DNA from: Uliginosibacterium paludis
Lineage (GTDB): Bacteria; Pseudomonadota; Gammaproteobacteria; Burkholderiales; Rhodocyclaceae
NCBI RefSeq assembly: GCF_039631355.1
Contig: NZ_JBDIVF010000001.1
Coordinates: 558,001-622,000 of the forward strand
Direction: 5' to 3'
Length of the DNA: 64,000 nt
The position numbers and the translations under genes are program-made. Every line of letters starts with the position of its first letter. The first letter of the stretch is position 1. Shown here piece after piece: positions 37,001 through 44,678 of the stretch. The notes beneath the pieces are model-generated. The model saw only the letters and a program-made list of their open reading frames with translations, was not told where the DNA came from and ran no database searches.

Positions 37001-37583
37001 GGAAGTCCGGCGATTCATCCGGACGCCGCTGGCGCGCATCGACGCCAAGCGCGAACCGCAGATGCTGGCCGGCGTCGTCACCGGCATCCGGGTCAAGATG
37101 GGCAACCGCGGCAAGGTGGCCTTCGTGACCATTGATGACGGCAGCATGCCGATGGACATCACGGTCTATGCCGAAGTGCTGGAAGCGAACAAGGGCAAGA
37201 TCAATCAGGACGAAGTGCTGATCGTCGAAGGCAAGGTCTCCAACGACGAATTCAGCGGCGGCTTCCGGGTCATTGCCGAGAAGCTCATCACGCTCGGGGA
37301 AGCGCGCGGCCGTTATGCGCGACTGCTGAGACTCTCTATCAACGGAGAAGTGGCCAGGGCGGGCGGAGGACCGGCTGCCGTGAAGCACTTGCAGATGCTT
37401 CTCGGCGACTATCGGGGATCGCGGGAGGACGGATGTTGCCCGATCAGGATCCGCTATCGTAACAAGCACGCGCAGGGCGAGCTTCCGCTGGGAGACCAGT
37501 GGCGGGTGCGGCTGGACGACAGTCTTCTCGATAGCCTGAAGGAATGGCTCAGCAACGAGAGCGTAGAAATCGTCTATCAGTAA
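34065..37583 (+). CDS. dnaE: DNA polymerase III alpha subunit
   Basis: The 1172-residue replicative polymerase (DnaE1). The PHP domain opens with FIHLRLHTEFSIEDGI; the catalytic Asp pair of the C-family polymerase is in MPDFDIDFCQENR; GPGRGSGAGSLVAYAL and LRRAMGKKKKEEM are also conserved. A C-terminal OB domain (ITVYAEVLEANKGKINQDE) is present. It is full length for the family. A long open frame on the other strand (33954-36410) is a shadow. Confidence 0.97.
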   Translation: MPEITPATPAFIHLRLHTEFSIEDGITRIDDVIAAAAADGQPALGISDLANLFGMVKHYKGCRGKGIKPVIGLDTWITNDTERDKPFRVLLLVKHREGYRKLCELLSRAYIENKHRGRAEIRREWLSAESADGLICLSGAQQGDIAAALAAGNEKSAEALASDWAARFPDNFYIELQRAGHAGTETYIQQALTLAEKLALPVVATHPVQFLQRSDFKAHEARVCIAQGHVLSDTRRPKLFTEEQYFKTQAEMVELFADLPEALENAVEIAKRCSLSVVLGKNYLPQFPTPDGMSLDDFLVFEAKKGLEERLALLYPNVEERDRERPRYYDRLKFETDTIIQMGFPGYFLIVADFIQWGKNNGVPIGPGRGSGAGSLVAYALKITDLDPTAYALLFERFLNPERVSMPDFDIDFCQENRYRVIDYVRDRYGHDAVSQIATFGTMASKAVVRDVGRVLDLPYGLCDRLSKLIPIEQNKPLGLEKAREVEPGINEMMADSGDGESVSELWELALPLEGMTRGVGMHAGGVLIAPGKITDFCPIYLADGDDAVTVSQFDKDDVEQIGLVKFDFLGLRNLTIIELALKYVEKLTGSRPDLMSLGFEDPAAYQILKDANTTAIFQVESDGMKKLLKKLGPDRFEDIIAVLALYRPGPLGSGMVDNFILRKKGQQEIDYFHPDLKACLEPTYGVIVYQEQVMQISQIIGGYSLGGADMLRRAMGKKKKEEMDKHRATIAEGAAKKGYDPALAEKLFDLMAQFAEYGFNKSHTAAYAVVTYHTAWLKAYHCSAFMAATMSSDLDNTDTVKIFYEDTIANGIKVLPPDVNASPYRFEPTDAKTIRYGLGAVKGCGEPAVRGIIAARESGGPFRDIFDFCARIDRRAANRRVVEALVRAGALDSIAPLTPDGKPHRAKLLATVTTAMEAAEQAAASAGQGGLFDMGDGASEIAPEYVEARPWTEKQLLMEEKTAIGFFLSGHPFNTAAPEVRRFIRTPLARIDAKREPQMLAGVVTGIRVKMGNRGKVAFVTIDDGSMPMDITVYAEVLEANKGKINQDEVLIVEGKVSNDEFSGGFRVIAEKLITLGEARGRYARLLRLSINGEVARAGGGPAAVKHLQMLLGDYRGSREDGCCPIRIRYRNKHAQGELPLGDQWRVRLDDSLLDSLKEWLSNESVEIVYQ

Positions 37584-37710
37584 GACCTGTGGTAAGGCCC
37601 CCACAGCTCGGGGAAAAGCCGGACGGAATAGTGGGCAGGAAGGCAGGCGGAAACAGCTCAGCCGCTAGAATTGAAAACACAACAATCAATTCCAGCCTTC
37701 CCCCGGCCCC

Positions 37711-38280
37711 ATGCGTGCAAGAAGCCTTTCATTCCTCGCTGCTTTGCTCTGTCTGACTGTGCACACGGCACAGGCTGAAGGCACGGGTTTGCGCCTGAAG
37801 GAATACAGCGAAGGGCTCACGCTGCAGGCTGCCGAAAATGGCCTCAAACTGCGCTTTGTGCCCGCAGCGCCCGAGCAGGCCAGCCCCGCGCCCGGCACGG
37901 AGCAATCCGGCAGCATTTCCGAAGCAAGCCTGACCCGCTCACGCAACATGCTGCGCGCCGATTGGCCGATGTTCAGTTCGGGCCTGCATACGTCGGTGGG
38001 GCTCGACTGGAGCAATACCGCCGGCCTCACCGGTTCGGCAGGCCGTCCGGATGCCATGCCGCTCTTCGGACTGGGCTGGGAAACAGGTTCGCGCAGGGCC
38101 AGCAGCTGGAAGCTCTCGGCAGAAGTCGGCACCGCCTTCGTCTCGGGCCTGCCCTGCAATCCGCTGGTGGGCTGCCCGGCCAGCAGCACCCCCACCGGGC
38201 TGAATCCCTACGGTTACGGCAGCGGTTTGCGACTCAATCCCTACGTCAATTTCGGGGCGACCTTCACCTTCGGTCAGTAA
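37711..38280 (+). CDS. Exported protein of unknown function
   Basis: I do not recognise this 189-residue protein. It has a clear Sec signal peptide (MRARSLSFLAALLCLTVHTA, cut near AQA|EGT). The mature part is rich in Gly, Ser, Leu and aromatics with alternating patterns (LHTSVGLDWSNTAG, SWKLSAEVGTAFVSG, LRLNPYVNFGATFTFGQ) and ends with an aromatic-rich strand, consistent with a small outer-membrane or beta-rich protein. Two Cys (PCNPLVGCP) could form a disulfide. It lies 4 bases before the WbuC-like gene and may be co-transcribed with it. Confidence 0.65.
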   Translation: MRARSLSFLAALLCLTVHTAQAEGTGLRLKEYSEGLTLQAAENGLKLRFVPAAPEQASPAPGTEQSGSISEASLTRSRNMLRADWPMFSSGLHTSVGLDWSNTAGLTGSAGRPDAMPLFGLGWETGSRRASSWKLSAEVGTAFVSGLPCNPLVGCPASSTPTGLNPYGYGSGLRLNPYVNFGATFTFGQ

Positions 38281-38284
38281 GCGG

Positions 38285-38779
38285 ATGTCCGCTGCCATGA
38301 CCGTCCGCTTCATTGACAAGGCTTTCCTCGACGCACTGAGCGACGAGGCCCGCCTGGCGCCCCGCCTGCGCAAGCATTTCAACCTGCACGCGAACCACGC
38401 CGAACCGGTACAGCGCCTCTTCAATGCCATCGAGCCAGGCAGCTACGTCGCGCCACATCGCCACGCCGCACTTCCGGCGAGCGAGAATCTTTTTGTTCTG
38501 CGCGGCAGCCTGGGGCTGATCCTGTTCGACGACGCCGGCCATGTCACGTCCGCCCGGGTCGTCGAGCCGGCGGGCGCCTGCTGCGGCGTAGAGCTTGGCG
38601 CCAATGTGTGGCACAGCGTGGTCTCGCTGCAGACAGGCACCGTCATCCTGGAAGTCAAACAGGGCCCCTTCATCGCGGAGACCGCCAGTGAACGGGCAGA
38701 CTGGGCGCCAGCCGACAGCAGCCCTGAGGCGAAGGACTGGCTGGAACGGATGAAATCCATCCTTTCTGTGGCGGAGTGA
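38285..38779 (+). CDS. WbuC-family cupin
   Basis: A 164-residue cupin of the WbuC type, found in surface polysaccharide loci and elsewhere; its reaction is not established. Cupin motif 1 is visible in GSYVAPHRHAALPASENLFVLRG (His ligands in PHRH) and motif 2 in GVELGANVWHSVVSL. Start ATG 38285 or ATG 38297 (MTVRFIDKAF). It directly precedes the resorcinol-type cluster on the same strand with a gap of 78 bases; whether it belongs to it is unclear. Confidence 0.78.
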   Translation: MSAAMTVRFIDKAFLDALSDEARLAPRLRKHFNLHANHAEPVQRLFNAIEPGSYVAPHRHAALPASENLFVLRGSLGLILFDDAGHVTSARVVEPAGACCGVELGANVWHSVVSLQTGTVILEVKQGPFIAETASERADWAPADSSPEAKDWLERMKSILSVAE

Positions 38780-38857
38780 GGGCGGGCGCGGCGTGGCCAG
38801 CATCCATGCTGTTAAAATCCCGCGCCTTGAGCATACAACCACGAGCACGAACTGGCG

Positions 38858-39838
38858 ATGCAGACCGCACCGGAGGCCCATGAAGCGCCCGCGCACAAGC
38901 GCGTGCTGGTGCTCGCCTACTCGCAGACGGGGCAGCTCGCGGCAATTACCGACAGTCTCCTGGCCCCCCTGATCGCCGAAGCACGCATTTCGGTCAGGGT
39001 CGAAATCCTGCGACCCTGCAGCCCCTTCCCGTTCCCGTGGCCCCTGCTGCGTTTTCTTGATGCCTTCCCCGAATCGGCCCATCTGGCGCCCGGCGCAATC
39101 GAAGCCCCGCAATTCGCGCCGGAAGAGCGCTTCGACCTCATCATCCTTCCCTGGCAGGTCTGGTTCCTGGCGCCAAGCCAACCGGTGACGGCCTTTCTGA
39201 AACATCCCGCTGCGCGCAGACTGCTCGCCGGCAAGCCGGTGGTATCCGTGATTGCCTGCCGCAACATGTGGATGATGGCGTTCGAGAAAATGAAGGGACT
39301 GCTCGACGATTGCGGTGCGCGCCTGATCGACAACGTGGTCCTCACCGACCGGGCCCCCACCTTTGCCACGCTGCTCACGACGCCTGCGTGGATGCTCACC
39401 GGCCGGCGTGACGTCATTCCGGGCTTGCCGCCAGCAGGCATCGGGGAAGAAGAGATCCGCCGCTGCAGCCGTTTCGGCCGCGCGCTGCGCGACGCCCTGC
39501 TTGACGATCGCGAAGGCGGCAGCGCCCCGCTGCTCAAGGGGCTCCGCGCCGTTGAAGCCAACCCTCGCCTGCTGACGGGCGAGCGCGCCGGCACGCGCAG
39601 TTTTCTGGCCTGGGGCTACCTGCTCCGTGCCGCCGGCAAGCCAGGCAGCACGCTGCGCGCCCCGCTGCTGATCCTTTATCTGCTGTTCCTGGTCTTGATG
39701 ATCCTGACAGTCCTGCCGATAAGCCTGACTGTCCAGGCACTGTTCCGCCCGCTGATGGCCGGGCGGCTTGCCGGGCACAAAGCCTACTTCGAACAGCCTT
39801 CCGGCTCGGGATCCGAGCGCCTCGCCCAATATGACTGA
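38858..39838 (+). CDS. darA: DarA-like dialkylresorcinol condensing enzyme
   Basis: DarA condenses two beta-oxoacyl units with DarB and cyclises them to a dialkylresorcinol/cyclohexanedione. This 326-residue protein shows the family pattern: flavodoxin-like start VLVLAYSQTGQLAAITDSLL, then SPFPFPWPLLRFLDAFPES, LIILPWQVWFLAPSQPVTAFL, SVIACRNMWMMAFEKMKGLL, NVVLTDRAPTFATLL and LPPAGIGEEEI. A C-terminal hydrophobic stretch (LLILYLLFLVLMILTVLP) may anchor it in the membrane. It opens a run of nine co-directional genes and overlaps darB by 8 bases. Recognition is from remembered family motifs; a profile search would settle it. Confidence 0.78.
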   Translation: MQTAPEAHEAPAHKRVLVLAYSQTGQLAAITDSLLAPLIAEARISVRVEILRPCSPFPFPWPLLRFLDAFPESAHLAPGAIEAPQFAPEERFDLIILPWQVWFLAPSQPVTAFLKHPAARRLLAGKPVVSVIACRNMWMMAFEKMKGLLDDCGARLIDNVVLTDRAPTFATLLTTPAWMLTGRRDVIPGLPPAGIGEEEIRRCSRFGRALRDALLDDREGGSAPLLKGLRAVEANPRLLTGERAGTRSFLAWGYLLRAAGKPGSTLRAPLLILYLLFLVLMILTVLPISLTVQALFRPLMAGRLAGHKAYFEQPSGSGSERLAQYD

Positions 39839-40964
39839 AGTTTTCATTACCCGTACCGCCGCATACCTGCCGCTTGACCCGGTCTCCAACGACGAAATGG
39901 AAACCGTGCTCGGCATGGCGGGCGGCAAACCCTCCAAGGCTCGCCGCCTGATCCTGCGCAGCAACGGCATCCAGCAACGCCATTACGCCATTGATCGCGA
40001 CACCGGCAAGGCGGCGATGACCAATGCCGCGCTCACCGCAGCGGCCATCCGCAGCCTGGGTGACGATCTCGACGAGGTCGGCTGCCTGGCAGTGGGCACC
40101 TCGATGCCGGACCAGATGATGCCCAATCACGCAGTGATGGTGCATGGCGAACTCGGTTGGCCGCGCCTCGAAGCGGTGGCCTTCGCCGGCATCTGTCTCG
40201 CCGGAGCGGCCGCGCTCAAGCATGCCTGGCTCAATGTGCGCAGCGGCGAAGTCCGTCGCGCAGTGGCTACAGGTTCGGAGCTCGCATCGATCGGCCTGCG
40301 GGCCCGCGAGTTCGAAGCCGAAACCGAACATCAGCTCGCGATGCTCGAAACCCAGCCGCAGCTCGCTTTCGAAAAGGATTTCCTGCGCTGGATGCTGTCC
40401 GACGGAGCTGGCGCAATGCTGCTGGAAGACCGGCCCAACGGCCCGACGCCGCTGCGCATCGACTGGATCGAACTCTCTTCGGCGGCCCACGAGCTGCCGG
40501 CCTGCATGTATTGCGGCGCCGAGAAGGAAGCAGACGGCTCACTCGCGAGCTGGCGCGAAACCACGCATGCCGAACGCGGCGAACGCTCGCTCTTCTCGCT
40601 CAAGCAGGATGTAAAACTGCTCAACGAGAACATCGTGCGCGCCACGCTGGCCGAACCGCTCTCGCTGCTGATCGCCAAGCGCGGCCTGAAAGCGGACGCC
40701 GTCGACTGGTTTCTGCCGCACCTCTCGTCGCTGTATTTCGCCGCCCCCGTCGAAGCCGCGCTGGCCGAAGTCGGCCTGCCGATCCCGCGCGAGCGCTGGT
40801 TCACCAACCTCGTCACCAAGGGCAACACCGGCTCCGCCTCTCCCTACATCATGCTCGATGAACTGGTCCGCAGCGGCCGCGTGAAACGCGGCCAGCGCAT
40901 CCTGATGTTCGTACCGGAAAGCGGTCGCTTCTCGAGCGGCTTCATCATGCTGGAAGCTGTCTGA
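39831..40964 (+). CDS. darB: DarB-like beta-ketoacyl-ACP synthase III
   Basis: A 377-residue thiolase-fold ketosynthase of the FabH group. The Cys-His-Asn triad can be placed: C122 in FAGICLAGAAAL, H297 in WFLPHLSS, N332 in TKGNTGSASPYIML. It is longer than FabH and lacks the FabH dimer-typical start; adjacency and 8-base overlap with the darA-like gene identify it as the DarB partner that brings the second acyl chain. ATG 39831 is chosen over 39768 because the earlier codons lie in the darA end. Confidence 0.82.
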   Translation: MTEVFITRTAAYLPLDPVSNDEMETVLGMAGGKPSKARRLILRSNGIQQRHYAIDRDTGKAAMTNAALTAAAIRSLGDDLDEVGCLAVGTSMPDQMMPNHAVMVHGELGWPRLEAVAFAGICLAGAAALKHAWLNVRSGEVRRAVATGSELASIGLRAREFEAETEHQLAMLETQPQLAFEKDFLRWMLSDGAGAMLLEDRPNGPTPLRIDWIELSSAAHELPACMYCGAEKEADGSLASWRETTHAERGERSLFSLKQDVKLLNENIVRATLAEPLSLLIAKRGLKADAVDWFLPHLSSLYFAAPVEAALAEVGLPIPRERWFTNLVTKGNTGSASPYIMLDELVRSGRVKRGQRILMFVPESGRFSSGFIMLEAV

Positions 40965-41368
40965 TGAAGATCGACGAGGTTCCACAGGAAGGCAACTACA
41001 CCCTCGGCGGCCATCGCAAGGCGCTCTACGCGCGCGACGCCGAGGGTCGCATGGTGCTGGTGAGCTCGCGCGGCTGGGAAGTGGAAGAGATCGTGACCGA
41101 TCAGGCCATCCACCGCATTGCCGGCCAGGCCGCCGAAGCGCATGCCCGTGTCCTGGCCGGACTGAGCGCGCCGCTGGAATACTGGATGTATGCCCGCCGC
41201 ATGGATCTCGAGCTTCTTTCGCAGACGACCGGCCTGTGGCAGTGGCGCATCCGCCGCCATCTGCGCCCCGCGGTCTTCGCCCGCCTCTCGCCCCGCCTGC
41301 TGCAACGCTATGCGGAAGCACTCGGCCTCTCTCCCGCACAGATCTCCCGCCTGCCCGAGCAGCCATGA
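40964..41368 (+). CDS. Unrecognised 134-residue protein of the resorcinol-type cluster
   Basis: I do not recognise this protein. It is soluble, rich in Arg, Leu and Ala, with no signal peptide or membrane span. The N-terminal half (YTLGGHRKALYARDAEGRMV, SSRGWEVEEIVTDQAI) is mixed; the second half is helical with several Arg clusters (WQWRIRRHLRPAVFARLS). The start ATG shares one base with the darB stop and its stop overlaps the next start (ATGA), so it is translationally coupled to both. Position suggests an accessory biosynthetic role. Confidence 0.75.
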   Translation: MKIDEVPQEGNYTLGGHRKALYARDAEGRMVLVSSRGWEVEEIVTDQAIHRIAGQAAEAHARVLAGLSAPLEYWMYARRMDLELLSQTTGLWQWRIRRHLRPAVFARLSPRLLQRYAEALGLSPAQISRLPEQP

Positions 41369-42345
41369 CCTATCAGCACCAGCACGCCGCCCACTGCGAA
41401 AGCGGCACCGTCGCCAACCTGCTGCGCCACCATGGCGCGCGGATTTCCGAGCCGCTGGCTTTCGGCATCGCGTCGGGGCTCTCCTTTGCCTACCTGCCCT
41501 TCGTCCGCATCAACGGCCTGCCCCTGATCGCCTATCGTGCGCAGCCGAAAGCCATCATCAAGGGCGCGGCGGCGGCTTTCGGCACGCGCCTCCGTTTCGA
41601 GAAATTCGGCCGGGCCGATGCAGGCCAGGCCCGACTGGATGCACTGCTGGCCGAAGGCCGGGTGGTGGGGCTGCAGACCTCCGTGTTCTGGCTGCCCTAC
41701 TTTCCCGAAACCATGCGCTTTCACTTCAACGCGCACAACCTGCTGGTCTACGGCAAGGACGGAGACGACTATCTGGTCAGCGACCCGGTCGCCGAAGATC
41801 CGCAACGCTGCGCCACCGCAGACATGACCCGCGCCCGCTTCGCGCGCGGCGCGCTGGCGCCGAAGGGACTGCTCTATTTTCCCGAGCGCATGCCGCAGGG
41901 CGAAGTCGACGCGGCCGCCGTGTTGCCCGCCATCCGCCGCACCGTGCGCAACATGCTCGCGCCCATTCCACTGATCGGCGTCCGCGGCATCCGTACGCTG
42001 GCCAAGCGTATCGCCGGGCTGGATCCGGCTCATCCGCTCAGCAGCCCCTTCATCGGCCATGTCGTCCGCATGCAGGAAGAAATCGGCACCGGCGGCGCGG
42101 GCTTCCGTTTCATCTATGCCGCCTTCCTGCAGGAAGCCTCCGTGATCACCCGGCGCCCTGCGCTCGCGACACTCTCCGATCAGCTGATGGACATCGGTGA
42201 CGCCTGGCGCGACTTCGCGCTGGCCGCCGCACGCATGGTCAAGGGGCGCGATCCGCTCGATCCGCCCGCCATCGCCACGCTCCTGAGGGCACTAGCCGAC
42301 CGCGAGGAAGCCTTCTTCCGCGCGCTGGGCGCGGCATGCAAATGA
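41365..42345 (+). CDS. BtrH-like acyltransferase/peptidase-fold protein
   Basis: A 326-residue protein of the butirosin-synthesis BtrH family. BtrH moves an acyl group from an acyl carrier protein to an amine in butirosin assembly. The family start HCESGTVANLLRHHG is clear, with the nucleophile candidate C11 next to H10, followed by ISEPLAFGIASGLSFAYLPF and a FHFNAHNLLVYGKDGDDYLV stretch that offers the catalytic His. In this cluster the natural proposal is off-loading or transfer of the ACP-bound chain. It overlaps the preceding gene by 4 bases. Confidence 0.8.
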   Translation: MTYQHQHAAHCESGTVANLLRHHGARISEPLAFGIASGLSFAYLPFVRINGLPLIAYRAQPKAIIKGAAAAFGTRLRFEKFGRADAGQARLDALLAEGRVVGLQTSVFWLPYFPETMRFHFNAHNLLVYGKDGDDYLVSDPVAEDPQRCATADMTRARFARGALAPKGLLYFPERMPQGEVDAAAVLPAIRRTVRNMLAPIPLIGVRGIRTLAKRIAGLDPAHPLSSPFIGHVVRMQEEIGTGGAGFRFIYAAFLQEASVITRRPALATLSDQLMDIGDAWRDFALAAARMVKGRDPLDPPAIATLLRALADREEAFFRALGAACK

Positions 42346-42346
42346 C

Positions 42347-43270
42347 ATGCTGACGGTCTCCGGTCTTTCCTTCCGCTACCCGGCTGCACAACAGGCAGCG
42401 CTGGATGGCGTTTCGCTGCAACTCGGGCGGGGCCGCATCACCGGTCTGCTGGGCCCGAACGGCGCCGGCAAGACCACCCTGATCGCTCACCTTGCAGGCC
42501 TGCTGCCCCTCCAGCAAGGCGACATCCGTCTCGCGGGCGAGCCACTCGCCGGGGCACGGGCGCGCAACCCGGTGCGGATCACGCTGGCGCCGCAGGAGTA
42601 TGCCTTCTACCCCATGCTCACGGTGGCGGAAAACCTCGCCTGCTTTGCCTCGGTCTGCCGGCTCGAAGGCACGCGCAAAGCCGCACGGATCGCGGCCTGC
42701 ATGGCCTTCACCCAGCTGGAGGCTTTCGCCAGCCGGCAGGCGAGCCAGCTCTCAGGCGGCCTCAAGCGGCGGCTCAACCTGGCCATCGCCCTGCTGCCCG
42801 AGCCCGAACTCCTGCTGCTGGACGAGCCCACGGTCGGCGTCGATCCCCAGTCCCGCGCCTTCCTGCTCGATTCCGTCCGCGCGCTGGCGGCGGCAGGCAC
42901 CACGGTGCTCTACACCTCGCACTACATCGAGGAGATCGAAACCATCGCCGATGATGTTGTCATCATCGATCACGGCCGGGTGCTGCGCAGCGCGCCGCTG
43001 GGCGAACTGCTGGCAGAAGAAGGCCGTCAGCTGCATCTGCGTGCAGACGGCGACGACGCCGCGCTGCGCGCTGTGCTCGCGCCCTTTGGCCAGGTGGAGG
43101 CCGAAGCGGAGGGTGGATACAGCCTGCGCCTGGCTCCGGGTAGCTCGCCTGCCGGCGTGCTGGCCGCGCTCGAGGCTGCAGCGCTTCCGCTGCAGTCGGT
43201 GCGCTACGGCAGTCATGGGCTGGAGCAGCTCTTCATGCAGCTGACCCGCCGCAGCCTGAGGGACAACTGA
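42347..43270 (+). CDS. ABC-2 type exporter, ATP-binding protein
   Basis: A 307-residue ATPase: Walker A GPNGAGKTTLIAHL, signature LSGGLKRRLNLAIAL, Walker B LLLLDEPTVGVD, and H-loop in YTSHYIEEIETIADDVVI. This is the DrrA/NodI/CcmA-like class that pairs with a separate ABC-2 permease. It follows the BtrH-like gene after 1 base and shares one base with the permease gene. The likely cargo is the product of the cluster. Confidence 0.92.
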   Translation: MLTVSGLSFRYPAAQQAALDGVSLQLGRGRITGLLGPNGAGKTTLIAHLAGLLPLQQGDIRLAGEPLAGARARNPVRITLAPQEYAFYPMLTVAENLACFASVCRLEGTRKAARIAACMAFTQLEAFASRQASQLSGGLKRRLNLAIALLPEPELLLLDEPTVGVDPQSRAFLLDSVRALAAAGTTVLYTSHYIEEIETIADDVVIIDHGRVLRSAPLGELLAEEGRQLHLRADGDDAALRAVLAPFGQVEAEAEGGYSLRLAPGSSPAGVLAALEAAALPLQSVRYGSHGLEQLFMQLTRRSLRDN

Positions 43271-44424
43271 TGCTCGCAGCCCTGATCCGCAAGGAACTGC
43301 TCGCGCTCTGCCGCGACCCGCATGGTCTGGCCGCATTGTTCCTGATGCCGCTGGTCTTCATCGTGATCATGTCGCTCGCCCTGAAGGACTACTACACGCC
43401 TTCAACGCGGGAGCTGGCCTACGCCGTGATCGATGCGCCGCAGGGCGCCCATGTCGACACCCTGCTCAAGGCATGGCAGAAGCGCCGGGGGCAGCCCCAA
43501 CCGGCCCCCGCCGACTGGCAGGCCGCCCTCGCGAGCGGCACGCTGCGCTATGTGATCCGCTTCGCGCCGGACTTCGACACGGCCATCGAGGCGCTGAATG
43601 CGCCGCGGGAGCAGAAGATCCGCCTGATTGCCGACCCCGGCCTCGAGTACGCACTGTTCCGCAATCTTGAATCCGAGCTTGCCGCCAGCGTCGGCGAGCT
43701 GCGCGCAGATGCTGTCCAGGCGCGCTTCAACGGACCCGGCCGGCCGGGCGCCAACGCCATCACCCGGCTGGTCGCGTCGGAGCGGCTCGACACCGGCGTG
43801 CGGCCCACGGCCGTCCAGCAGAACGTGCCGGCCTGGCTCGTATTCGGCATGTTCTTCGTCGTCACCGCGATTGCCGGACTCTTCGTGCAGGAAGCCGCCG
43901 AGGGCACGCTCTCGCGCCTGCGCAGCCTCGGGGTGCCTCGCCGGATCCAGATTCTCGCCAAGGCCCTGCCCTATTTCGGCATCAATGCCATCCAGGCGGC
44001 ACTCATGCTCTCGGCCGGCGTCTGGCTCATGCCCGCACTGGGCGGAGACCGCCTGCAGCTCGCCGGCATCGACTGGTTCGCCCTGGTCCTCATGCTGGGC
44101 GCCATCAGCGCAGCCGCGATCGGCTTCGCACTCGCGGTGGCGAGCCTGGTGCGCAGTCACGCCCAGGCTTCGGCGCTGGGCGCCATGTGCAACCTGCTCA
44201 TGGCCGGGATCGGCGGCATCATGGTGCCGGTCTTCGTGATGCCCCCGGTCATGCAGAAAGCGGCGGCCTGGTCGCCGATGAACTGGAGCCTGGAAGGGCT
44301 GCTGCAGATCCTGCTGCGCCATGGCGACGTCGCGGCCGTCGTGCCTGCAGCGGGCCGTCTGCTGGCCTTCGCACTCTTCATGAGCCTCGTTGCGGGGCTG
44401 CTCTTCCGTCGCCGGATGAAATGA
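43270..44424 (+). CDS. ABC-2 type exporter, permease
   Basis: A 384-residue permease of the ABC2_membrane_3 type: one N-terminal span (HGLAALFLMPLVFIVIMSLA), a large periplasmic domain (about 45-175), then five spans beginning with WLVFGMFFVVTAIAGLF and the conserved LSRLRSLGVPRRIQILAKAL loop. Permeases of this form export lipids, glycolipids and hydrophobic antibiotics. It ends overlapping the ACP start (ATGA). Confidence 0.92.
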   Translation: MLAALIRKELLALCRDPHGLAALFLMPLVFIVIMSLALKDYYTPSTRELAYAVIDAPQGAHVDTLLKAWQKRRGQPQPAPADWQAALASGTLRYVIRFAPDFDTAIEALNAPREQKIRLIADPGLEYALFRNLESELAASVGELRADAVQARFNGPGRPGANAITRLVASERLDTGVRPTAVQQNVPAWLVFGMFFVVTAIAGLFVQEAAEGTLSRLRSLGVPRRIQILAKALPYFGINAIQAALMLSAGVWLMPALGGDRLQLAGIDWFALVLMLGAISAAAIGFALAVASLVRSHAQASALGAMCNLLMAGIGGIMVPVFVMPPVMQKAAAWSPMNWSLEGLLQILLRHGDVAAVVPAAGRLLAFALFMSLVAGLLFRRRMK

Positions 44425-44678
44425 TGAAACTGATCGACACCCTCAAGACCCTGATCCTCGAAGCCTGCGACAAGGACGAGCCGGAAGGCGGACTCTCGCC
44501 GGACGAAATTCTCTTCGGCCCGGAAGCCCGTCTCGCGCTCGACTCGCTGGACGCCCTGCAGATCTCGGTCGCCATTCACAAACAGCTCGGCGTGCGGATT
44601 GCAGACAGCAAGGACACTCGCCGCGCGATGGCTTCGCTGGCGACGCTGGCGGCGTACCTCGGCCCGCGGCTGCCGTGA
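44421..44678 (+). CDS. Acyl carrier protein of the resorcinol-type cluster
   Basis: An 85-residue carrier protein; the phosphopantetheine attachment serine is S42 in LALDSLDALQIS, a slightly unusual form of the D-S-L motif. The helices around it fit the ACP fold. In dar clusters a dedicated ACP (DarC) carries the growing chain; this is the probable counterpart. It could start at ATG 44421 or 44424. It overlaps the ketosynthase gene by 4 bases. Confidence 0.87.
   Translation: MMKLIDTLKTLILEACDKDEPEGGLSPDEILFGPEARLALDSLDALQISVAIHKQLGVRIADSKDTRRAMASLATLAAYLGPRLP

Noticed and set aside
39831..40964. Calling the KAS III gene fabH of primary fatty acid synthesis
   Set aside because: It overlaps the DarA-like gene, is longer than FabH, and no fatty acid genes (plsX, fabD, fabG, acpP) are adjacent.
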